From Clostridia bacterium (GTDB lineage: Bacteria; Bacillota; Clostridia; Christensenellales; CAG-917): a stretch of 12,343 nucleotides of DNA. The notes under the pieces were generated by a model. That model ran no database searches, had not been told where the DNA came from, and saw only the letters and a list, made by a program, of their open reading frames with translations. The position numbers and the translations under genes are program-made. This document shows positions 1 through 6,621 of the stretch, one piece after another (positions within the stretch are counted from its first letter, which is position 1; every line of letters begins with the position of its first letter). Where the stretch lies: positions 1-12,343 of the forward strand of contig JAFVYE010000080.1 in assembly GCA_017500745.1 (NCBI GenBank), read 5' to 3'.

Positions 1-31
1 GTTCCTTACGATTCCCATGGGGGTACCAATA
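1..31 (+). other. Tail of an upstream + strand transcript
   Basis: Only 31 bases precede a strong + strand terminator, so something transcribed from the left must end here. All three forward frames close within 51 bases: one at a TAA at 30-32, just before the hairpin, one at a TAA at 38-40 inside it, and one at a TAG at 49-51. The first would be the natural stop for a protein gene, with a visible tail of nine residues ending FPWGYQ. The fragment is too short to identify, and the sequence could equally be untranslated 3' RNA. Confidence 0.3.
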
Positions 32-67
32 AGAACGTAAATCAAACATAGATTTGCGTTCTTTTTC
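32..67 (+). terminator. Intrinsic terminator of the upstream + strand unit
   Basis: A 12-bp stem (32-43 with 51-62, one G-U pair) closes a 7-base loop AAACATA and is followed by CTTTTTCTTT on the + strand. The opposite strand lacks a good U-tract, so the terminator works rightward. It protects the end of the convergent small RNA unit at 73-288. Confidence 0.85.
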
Positions 68-72
68 TTTAC

Positions 73-102
73 AAAAAATTAGCGGAGCATTTCTGCTCCG
101 CT
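73..102 (-). terminator. Intrinsic terminator of the small RNA
   Basis: A perfect 9-bp GC-rich stem (81-89 with 94-102) closes a 4-base loop. Read on the - strand it is followed by AATTTTTT (80-73), a good termination tract. The + strand side has a weaker TTGTCTTT, so it may also stop leftover rightward transcription. Confidence 0.85.
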
Positions 103-288
103 TTGTCTTTGGTGAGTGGTGCCATTTGAAAACCTGCGTGTGCAGGGTGGATACCGACTGCCTACGGCGTTGTCTTCCAGTGCGCAATGCGATTATGAGG
201 CCTGACATTGCCTATATGGACCCGTCGTTCCTTTCAAAAGAGTGAGGTTCATTACGACACCACTATGGTGCAAGGGGATGCCTTGCAA
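73..288 (-). ncRNA. Structured small RNA gene, about 215 nt, family unassigned
   Basis: This is a stand-alone transcription unit: a strong promoter just upstream (290-321) and an intrinsic terminator at its end, with no convincing reading frame or ribosome binding site between. The RNA is rich in pairing. A 7-bp 5' hairpin pairs 287-281 with 275-269. A long-range closing stem of 11 bp (two G-U pairs) joins 264-254 to 125-115, so the ends of the core come together. Inside it are a CCTGC/GCAGG hairpin (CCTGCACACGCAGG), a GCC-GTA-GGC mini-hairpin and a GCAATG/CATTGC pairing. Size, strand autonomy and closed architecture are what one sees in housekeeping-type RNAs such as 6S RNA or the raiA-type RNAs of Firmicutes. 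I see no signatures of SRP RNA, RNase P RNA, tmRNA or a common riboswitch. The multi-helix interior suits a raiA-like or new class better than the rod of 6S RNA, but the family is a guess. Confidence 0.65.
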
Positions 289-289
289 G

Positions 290-321
290 ATTATAATAGC
301 ATAACCGTGTTCAAATTGCAA
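290..321 (-). promoter_or_regulatory. Promoter of the small RNA (extended -10)
   Basis: On the - strand, TTGCAA (321-316), a 17-base spacer, then TATTAT (298-293) preceded by TG at the extended -10 position. An overlapping TATAAT lies at 295-290. Transcription would begin near 288-283, just before or in the 5' hairpin. The match is strong, as expected for an abundant RNA. Confidence 0.7.
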
Positions 322-390
322 TACCCAATTTTTTGGCAAAATACACCAGCTTAGAACGCCGTATTTGCCAATTTTCCCCACAAAAATACG

Positions 391-425
391 AAAAAAGGGC
401 AAGCCATTGTTTGACCTGCCCTTTT
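391..425 (-). terminator. Intrinsic terminator of the lipoprotein gene
   Basis: A 9-bp stem pairs 425-417 with 401-393 on the - strand and runs into TTTTTT. It lies 23 bases past the lipoprotein stop codon and separates that gene from the co-oriented small RNA promoter, so the two are independent units. Confidence 0.85.
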
Positions 426-447
426 GTGTTGATTTTGATGTTCTAAA

Positions 448-1710
448 TCAGTTTTCGGGGGTGTAGTATGCGCTGAAGTCTGCGTCAAGGGCATCGTAGC
501 TGAACACTGTGAGATAGTATTGCACTGCTTCCATACGTGCAAGACCGTGTGCGTTGGGTGCCTCCCAATCTTCCCACATCTCCCATTGCTTGAAGTAACC
601 ATTGTCCCAAAGTTGGAATGTGACTTCAAGCTTGGTGAATCTTGCGTTTTCATCGCTGGCGCCCTTGTTGTCTTGGAGTGCCCAGTTGGTGTCGTAGTGG
701 GTGTACTCCTTGAAGCTGTCCATGACAATGTGCACTGTGTAGTAACCCTCTTCTGCGTTGTACTCTACCGTTGCGGACACGATGGTGTTGTAGTAGTCCT
801 CTTCAACCAAGTTGCCGTTGGCGTCATATTTGTTGGCGTCATCCCCAGTTGAGTAGAAGATGTGTTGGTCTGTCTTTTCATAGCCGATGCGTCTGCCTGC
901 GTCATCAACGTAAGTGGGGATTGAATAGCCGGTGGCCTCATCATACACCCATTGCATACCATTGGGGTTGGGGTCGGTTTGGTTTTGTCCGTTGATCTTG
1001 CCCTTGTAGCCAGATGCTGTGTAAGGAATGGGGCTGACGGAGATGCGCATACGCTTGTCGCCGTAATCTTTGATTGATGCAAGTTTGCCCCAATTGAACT
1101 CTCTTGGATCGCTGTCCTTGATGAAGTTGGTTGTCTTGAGATAGACGTTGTTCATCTCTCCAGCTTTGACGTACCATCTTTGACCTGACTCTGAAAGACC
1201 GCCCATGATTCCACCAATGAGGCCAAGCTCTGCTCCTTCCTTGACAACTTGGAGTGTTTGACGGAAGTGCTCCCCTGTGAGGTTGTTGCGGATGTCAACT
1301 GTGTTGAATATGAGAGGGAGCTCTGTGGTTGAGCCAGCAATGATGAGTGCTGAGCTGTTTGAGCCGGTTTCAAAATAGCTTGCGTAAGGCACGGTGACCA
1401 TTGTCTTGTTGCCAATTGAGTAAAGAATGTAGGCAAGCTCCTTCAATGCTTCGGGATCGGTGGGAATGTCATAATTGACTGTGCGAGCGGGCATATCCTT
1501 TGCGGGCTTGAGATAGTAGCCGTCCACGTTGCCTTCCTTGTCATAAGAAACCTCGTATGAGCCCGGTTTCAATGCTGAAAACACCATAGGGTTGTCCATG
1601 TTGATTGCACCCTTTTTGTTGCATGCCGTGAGGACGATTGCAAGTGAAAGCACGCACACTAACAATGCTGCAATCATAACCTTTGAGATTGTTCTGGTTG
1701 ATTTTTTCAT
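448..1710 (-). CDS. Orphan secreted lipoprotein, function unknown
   Basis: The product is 420 residues. I chose the ATG at 1710 because AAAGGA sits 4 bases upstream and because translation from it gives a textbook lipoprotein signal peptide: basic MKKSTRTISK, a hydrophobic stretch (about 11-27) and lipobox L-T-A-C with the lipidated cysteine at residue 30. An in-frame upstream ATG at 1803 would put 31 non-signal residues in front and lies within the promoter, so I rejected it. The mature protein is rich in Tyr, Asp, Asn and Thr with alternating polar/hydrophobic stretches, suggesting a mostly beta extracytoplasmic fold. I recognise no catalytic motif, solute-binding signature or known domain. 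It is expected on the outer face of the membrane. It is divergent from the surface phosphoesterase, so the two may be co-regulated or act on the same substrate, but that is inference from position only. Confidence 0.88.
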   Translation of the reverse strand: MKKSTRTISKVMIAALLVCVLSLAIVLTACNKKGAINMDNPMVFSALKPGSYEVSYDKEGNVDGYYLKPAKDMPARTVNYDIPTDPEALKELAYILYSIGNKTMVTVPYASYFETGSNSSALIIAGSTTELPLIFNTVDIRNNLTGEHFRQTLQVVKEGAELGLIGGIMGGLSESGQRWYVKAGEMNNVYLKTTNFIKDSDPREFNWGKLASIKDYGDKRMRISVSPIPYTASGYKGKINGQNQTDPNPNGMQWVYDEATGYSIPTYVDDAGRRIGYEKTDQHIFYSTGDDANKYDANGNLVEEDYYNTIVSATVEYNAEEGYYTVHIVMDSFKEYTHYDTNWALQDNKGASDENARFTKLEVTFQLWDNGYFKQWEMWEDWEAPNAHGLARMEAVQYYLTVFSYDALDADFSAYYTPEN

Positions 1711-1774
1711 AATTTCCTTTTGCCTATTGGCTTTTTTATTGGAGCAAGGGGATGTCCCCGTACAACTATCCTTA

Positions 1775-1803
1775 ATTATACTTCTTTTTTGCGGTGTTGG
1801 CAA
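1775..1803 (-). promoter_or_regulatory. Promoter of the lipoprotein gene
   Basis: On the - strand, TTGCCA (1803-1798), a 17-base spacer, then a perfect TATAAT (1780-1775). The start would be near 1768, giving a leader of about 58 nt. The leader contains a short GGGG/CCCC hairpin (1748-1759). Confidence 0.75.
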
Positions 1804-1822
1804 GAGCCAATTTCATTAGTTA

Positions 1823-1844
1823 AACAAAAAATGCTGTTTTTGTT
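1823..1844. repeat. AT-rich inverted repeat in the divergent promoter region
   Basis: AACAAAAA (1823-1830) and TTTTTGTT (1837-1844) form an 8-bp inverted repeat around ATGCTG. It lies 20 bases beyond the lipoprotein -35 box and about 85 bases upstream of the phosphoesterase -35 box. It could be an operator, or an accident of an AT-rich region; neither arm has a long GC core or a terminator tail. Otherwise the 279-bp gap 1711-1989 holds only the two promoters, the lipoprotein leader and the ribosome binding sites. Confidence 0.3.
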
Positions 1845-1928
1845 GAAAAAAACAATCCTTCATCTTTTTGAGGGCCAAATAAAGCCAAAACCCATTGAAA
1901 AAAACTTGCAAAATAGTTGATTTGACTC

Positions 1929-1957
1929 TTGAAATGCGTGGGAATATAGAATATAAT
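1929..1957 (+). promoter_or_regulatory. Promoter of the surface phosphoesterase gene
   Basis: TTGAAA (1929-1934), a 17-base spacer, then a perfect TATAAT (1952-1957). Predicted start near 1964, leaving a 26-nt leader that contains the ribosome binding site AAGGTAGG (1977-1984), five bases before the ATG. An upstream TTGACT (1922-1927) is too far away at 24 bases. Confidence 0.75.
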
Positions 1958-1989
1958 TATTCCATAATACTATTTTAAGGTAGGTTTAT

Positions 1990-4900
1990 ATGAGAAACTT
2001 CAAACTCAAAACTGCTGGAACAGCCCTCGTGGTTGTGCTTGCACTGACACTTGTCCTCTCATTTGCCTTTGCTTCCACCGGTGGCGTGGCTCTTGCAGAT
2101 GACCACCCCAATGGCACAAAAATCGGCGAGTTTAGTGTGGCACACATCAGCGATATCCACTATTTCCCTCTTGAATATTGCTATCAAGACACCTCTGCAG
2201 AAGATTACATTTCAAGTGACTTCTATCAATCCACAACCGTGGACACAAAGCTGGTGCTTGAAAGTGGAAACATCCTCTACGCCAACATCATGCGCATGAT
2301 TGATATGGCAAAAGTAGGCACATTGCCCAACTACGTGTTTGCAACAGGCGACCTGACCAAAAACGGCGAACGTGTGGCACATCGTGACGTGGCAAACTCA
2401 CTGCGCTATCTCCAAAACGAAGTGCGTAAGCTTGGTGGCAAGTACGCAAACTTCCAAGTTTTTGCCACAGTTGGCAACCACGACCTCTACAACGGCAGTG
2501 GCGCTCTCTACGACAAAAACACCGGTGACGGCTGGGATGCAGAAGGCGTGACAACCGCTCAATGGGCACTCATGTACAACGGCCTTGGTTATCCCACCGT
2601 TGACGAAGCCACTCTCAATCAAATCTACCCCGCAGACTACTGGTCATCAGAGTTTACTGACGGATATATCGCCACAACCATTGCAGACAACCTCACTCTG
2701 CACTACCTCAACGAGCACTTCCAAAAGGCACACGATGAAAATCTTGCCGGCACTCCCCTCTCATACGAGAAGCTCCTTGAAGAATACGTGGCAATTGGCG
2801 ATGGATTCAGCCAACTTTCCCTCAACGTTGATATTGCAAACTCATCATACAAACTCATCATTGCAGACGCAACTCTCCGTGAAGAAACAGATGAATTGGT
2901 CCCTGCAAAAGTGAGCAAGGACGAGTTTGACATCCTCACCAACAACGGTGCAAATTTCGGCGATTACGAATTTCATTTGACAGAGGGCGACAGCCTTGTC
3001 ATCAACAGCAAGCCCGCAACTCTTGACGAAGTCAACTCCGCATTTAGCGCAGGCAAATCCGTCTATCGCAACACAAAGCTCTCACACCTTTGCGGTGGCA
3101 CTCTCCGTCCTGAGCTCCTTGAGTTCATTGCTGACTTTGCTTCAACTGCAACCGCAACAGACGGAATTGGCGAGGCAACCCTCATTGCTTGCTTCCACCA
3201 AAACCTCCTCCCTCACTTTGAAGTTGAGGATGATATCCTCAAAGACTTCACATTCTACAACTGGGAGTACATTGCCAAGTTCTTGTCAGAATACGGCGTG
3301 AGATATTCACTCTCCGGCCACCAACACTCCTCTGACGTCATGAGTTATACTGATGCAGAAGGCAGAACCGTCTATGACATGCAAACCGGCTCCTTTGTGT
3401 CCCTTGACTCTCCCCTCCGTGTTTTCTCAGTTGAAAGATACAACGTTGACGGCAAGCTTGCAGAAAAGGCAGACAGCTCACTCTATCTCCTTGATGCACA
3501 CAAAGAAACCCCTTTGAAAGCCACTCCTTCAAACCACGTTTACACCACTGCTCCTTGGAATGAAACTGCATATCAAAACGCAATCACGGCTTACAACAAC
3601 GCAACCGACAAGGACAGCGCTTGGCAAGACGTTTTAAACGCAAACCCCAACTACTTGGTGTACTCAATCAAACACGATGACTTTGACACCCTATCATATA
3701 ACCAATACAGCTTCCAAGAAGTGTACGAGATCCTCATTGACAAGGTGCTTGGTCACTTCCTCAACGAAGACTTCCTCCTTGGCACTTTGAACGGACTCTT
3801 TGACGGACTCCTTGGCCCTGACTCCCCCAGTCTGCAACTTGCAGGTTTCCTCAATCTTGACCCCTACAAACCCGTTCTTTACAAGATGATCAACTATCTT
3901 GTTGACACCCTATGGACAGGTCTTTACGAGGACAAGGACGGCAACGGCTACGGCGACTATGAACACAATGGCGTTGTCTATGACAACGTTCTTGACTGGG
4001 TTTCTGCTGTGGCAGACGACATCATCGGTCTTGACTTTGGCAGCGAAGAGCTTGGCAAGTTGACACTTGGAGATATGGCTGTGTACATCTTCACTTCTGC
4101 TTGTAGCGGAAACGAGGTTTACTCAAACCTTGAGCTCCCCGAAGGCAAGTACTCCGAGGACAGCCCTCTCTTTGTGGCAAACTCACCCTACGACAATGAA
4201 TATCGCATCCGCTTCCAAGCAGCAATCAAGGACCTTGCATCACAAGGCGACAGCGGTGAGCTCATTGAAAGACTGCTCTCTGCCCTCCTTGATCCTCTCT
4301 TTATGGATGACGACTCACTGCTCAAAACTCTCCTCACCTACAAGTTTGACTTTACATCCACCCAAGCTGGCTTGACCACAGAGGACCTTGACAACTTCAA
4401 CAAGCTCATCAAAGCACTGGGCACATTTGGCATCAAGGCAACTGCAGACAACTTTGTCCTTGCAGACGTGATCAACGGCGCATTGCCCTTCTTGAACTCA
4501 CTTCTCCTCAGCGACCTCCTTGGCTTTGAAATTGAAACCGATGACATCATCGGCTTCCTTGAAGGATTCCTCAACGACTACCTTGTGGACAGCTTCTACA
4601 AAGGCCTTGGCGGAATTGCAAAATATATCGTTGTCAGCTACGGCTCTGACGACACCCCCGACCTTGCAGACATCAACGACCCTGCAAAGCCCTTGACACT
4701 CCAACCCTACCCCTACGGAGATGACCTTGTCATCAACGGGGGCACAGTCATCACGTATCTCAGCGGAACACCCTCTTCAACCACTCCTGTCACAACAACC
4801 AACGGCAGACTCCCCGGCAACCTTACTGCAAACTTTGACACAGTAGACGGCGACAGCACCTTCACCTTCTCCTTCTACACCGCAGAAGAAGTCTTTGCAA

Positions 4901-6573
4901 AGGTGGAATATCGCAAGAAGGGGGACAGCAACTGGACTGCTGTTGACGGACGTCATTGGAGCATCTTTGATGAGACGGATCGTGCAAAATATGTTGGAGC
5001 AAACAACAACCTCTATGGAAAAGTTGTGGACGGTGACGTGACAATTGTCACAACCACTGCTCCTCAATATATCCCCCTCATTGACCTTGGACTCCTCTGC
5101 ATCACCCACGGTGCAACGTATTATGAAAACGAAGAGGGCGAAGAAATCTATCTCTCCGCTCTTGACAGATTTGGCGTCCTTGACAACAGCGTCATCTTCT
5201 GGAACAGACACGTTGTCACAATCGGCGGTCTTGACCCAGGCGCTGAATATGAATATCGTGTTTACGGCACATACTACAACACCAAGGGAGAGCTGGTGGA
5301 TGAATTCTTCCACGCAGACGACAAGGGCGAAGCCAAAATCTTCAGCTTTAAGACAGCAAAAACTGACGGTGACTTTGAATTCCTTGCTGTGTCTGACCCC
5401 CAAGGCATGATTCAAGCAATGTACGACCAAACAAAAGATGCATTTGACACCATCAATTCATCCTCAAAAACCAACGGCTATGATTTCATCATAAACGCAG
5501 GTGATATGGTTGACAGCGGAAAGAACTTCTATCAATGGCAATATGCACTCAACACCATGATTGACACCTATGCAAACACATCAATGTTCTTTGCTTCCGG
5601 CAATCACGAAAACGGATCATTTGCTGTTGACAAATTCTTCAACTACACTCGCCCCGATGATGCAGAACTCAACGGCTATGGCGAACACTTGCAAGACTAC
5701 TACTCCTTTGACTACGCAAGCGGTCACTTCATCGTCCTTGACACCAATGACGCATCTGCAAAGGGCCTCGGCAAAAAACAACTTGCATGGCTTGAAGATG
5801 ACCTTGCATCCACAGACAAGGAACACATCTTTGTCATCATGCACAAGTCACTCTACTCCACCGGCGCCCACGCCAACGACGTTGAGGTGGTTGCAATGCG
5901 TGAACAATTGACCGAACTCTTTGATGAATACGGCGTTGATATGGTCTTTGGTGGACACGATCACGTCTATGCAGAAACAATGCCCATCGGCGATAGCGGA
6001 ACAATCTACGTCACCCTTGGCACAGTTGTCACAAAGTTCTACGAATACACCAACGACAACGAGGACGTCAAAGATCAACTTGACTACGACAAGAGCTATG
6101 CTCACACTCTCAATGAACAAATGGTTGGCTACGTCAAAGTTGTGGACGGAGTCATCTACTACAACGGCTACTCCATCGGTCAGCTGAAAGCAATCAAAGC
6201 ATATGAGGACAGCAATTTGGCACAAAACCATCCTGCAACTCCCGCAGAAATTGCATCAGCAATCCAACTCCCCGAAGGATATGTCCTCGGCATTGAGGTT
6301 GAAGGCAAATACTACGACAACATCTACGACGTCAAGACCTCTGGCGAAACCTCTGCAAAGCTCTACGCAATCAGCTCAACAGGCCACAAGTACTATCTTG
6401 GTGACGTGGTCCTTGCTGGCGCAAACGTCACAGTGATTGCAATCGCATGCACCGTGTCAATCGTGGCAGGTGTCGGCGCAATCGTTGGCGGTGTTCTCGG
6501 AGCAAAAAAGAGAAAGGCAAAGCTTGCAACCTCTGAGGGCGAAGCAACCGAAGGCGAAGATCAAAACGCATAA
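1990..6573 (+). CDS. Surface-anchored protein with two metallophosphoesterase domains
   Basis: The product is 1527 residues, with a Sec signal peptide (1-36, AxA-type end VALA before DD). The first calcineurin-like domain (about 46-480) has the metal-binding set D55-I-H57, G120-D121, G162-N163-H164-D165, H403 and G443-H444-Q445-H446, with a long insertion between GNHD and H403. A mainly helical, Leu/Asp-rich linker (about 490-930) follows; it holds a calcium-loop-like stretch with acidic residues at D648, D650, N652 and D656. Next is an Fn3/purple-acid-phosphatase N-terminal-like beta domain (about 935-1128). The second phosphoesterase domain has D1136-P-Q1138, G-D1172, N1205-H1206-E1207, H1285 and G-G-H1323-D-H1325, of purple acid phosphatase-like type. 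A C-terminal transmembrane helix (about 1480-1505) is followed by KKRKAK and an acidic tail. Both active sites look intact and would face outside the cell, hydrolysing phosphate mono- or diesters; the substrate is unknown. The start has a good ribosome binding site and its own promoter. Confidence 0.93.
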   Translation: MRNFKLKTAGTALVVVLALTLVLSFAFASTGGVALADDHPNGTKIGEFSVAHISDIHYFPLEYCYQDTSAEDYISSDFYQSTTVDTKLVLESGNILYANIMRMIDMAKVGTLPNYVFATGDLTKNGERVAHRDVANSLRYLQNEVRKLGGKYANFQVFATVGNHDLYNGSGALYDKNTGDGWDAEGVTTAQWALMYNGLGYPTVDEATLNQIYPADYWSSEFTDGYIATTIADNLTLHYLNEHFQKAHDENLAGTPLSYEKLLEEYVAIGDGFSQLSLNVDIANSSYKLIIADATLREETDELVPAKVSKDEFDILTNNGANFGDYEFHLTEGDSLVINSKPATLDEVNSAFSAGKSVYRNTKLSHLCGGTLRPELLEFIADFASTATATDGIGEATLIACFHQNLLPHFEVEDDILKDFTFYNWEYIAKFLSEYGVRYSLSGHQHSSDVMSYTDAEGRTVYDMQTGSFVSLDSPLRVFSVERYNVDGKLAEKADSSLYLLDAHKETPLKATPSNHVYTTAPWNETAYQNAITAYNNATDKDSAWQDVLNANPNYLVYSIKHDDFDTLSYNQYSFQEVYEILIDKVLGHFLNEDFLLGTLNGLFDGLLGPDSPSLQLAGFLNLDPYKPVLYKMINYLVDTLWTGLYEDKDGNGYGDYEHNGVVYDNVLDWVSAVADDIIGLDFGSEELGKLTLGDMAVYIFTSACSGNEVYSNLELPEGKYSEDSPLFVANSPYDNEYRIRFQAAIKDLASQGDSGELIERLLSALLDPLFMDDDSLLKTLLTYKFDFTSTQAGLTTEDLDNFNKLIKALGTFGIKATADNFVLADVINGALPFLNSLLLSDLLGFEIETDDIIGFLEGFLNDYLVDSFYKGLGGIAKYIVVSYGSDDTPDLADINDPAKPLTLQPYPYGDDLVINGGTVITYLSGTPSSTTPVTTTNGRLPGNLTANFDTVDGDSTFTFSFYTAEEVFAKVEYRKKGDSNWTAVDGRHWSIFDETDRAKYVGANNNLYGKVVDGDVTIVTTTAPQYIPLIDLGLLCITHGATYYENEEGEEIYLSALDRFGVLDNSVIFWNRHVVTIGGLDPGAEYEYRVYGTYYNTKGELVDEFFHADDKGEAKIFSFKTAKTDGDFEFLAVSDPQGMIQAMYDQTKDAFDTINSSSKTNGYDFIINAGDMVDSGKNFYQWQYALNTMIDTYANTSMFFASGNHENGSFAVDKFFNYTRPDDAELNGYGEHLQDYYSFDYASGHFIVLDTNDASAKGLGKKQLAWLEDDLASTDKEHIFVIMHKSLYSTGAHANDVEVVAMREQLTELFDEYGVDMVFGGHDHVYAETMPIGDSGTIYVTLGTVVTKFYEYTNDNEDVKDQLDYDKSYAHTLNEQMVGYVKVVDGVIYYNGYSIGQLKAIKAYEDSNLAQNHPATPAEIASAIQLPEGYVLGIEVEGKYYDNIYDVKTSGETSAKLYAISSTGHKYYLGDVVLAGANVTVIAIACTVSIVAGVGAIVGGVLGAKKRKAKLATSEGEATEGEDQNA

Positions 6574-6586
6574 TATCCACTATCTT

Positions 6587-6620
6587 GCGGGCAAATTAAC
6601 TTTTGCCCGCTTTCTTTTTA
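6587..6620 (+). terminator. Terminator between phosphoesterase and first MMPL gene
   Basis: A perfect 9-bp stem, GCGGGCAAA (6587-6595) with TTTGCCCGC (6602-6610), closes a 6-base loop and is followed by TTTCTTTTT. It begins 13 bases after the phosphoesterase stop and ends one base before the ATG of the next gene. It therefore works as a terminator, or as an attenuator or leader hairpin controlling the transporter. Confidence 0.8.
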
Positions 6621-6621
6621 A

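Noticed and set aside
144..161. AGGGTGGATACCG on the + strand resembles a T-box antiterminator core (AGGGTGGnACCGCG).
   Set aside because: No + strand gene follows, no specifier stem is visible, and the promoter and terminator place the transcript on the opposite strand.
267..1754. Near-identical GGnGCAAGGGGATG strings at 267-280 and 1741-1754, both near a transcription start.
   Set aside because: An 11-base exact match is expected by chance in 12 kb, and flanking sequence does not align.
1711..1803. Longer start for the lipoprotein at the ATG at 1803.
   Set aside because: It would add 31 residues ahead of a clear lipoprotein signal peptide, lies within the promoter, and lacks a ribosome binding site.
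4777..5430. A 217-codon open frame on the - strand.
   Set aside because: It lies entirely opposite the phosphoesterase gene, has no ribosome binding site or recognisable domain, and is a shadow of biased codon use.
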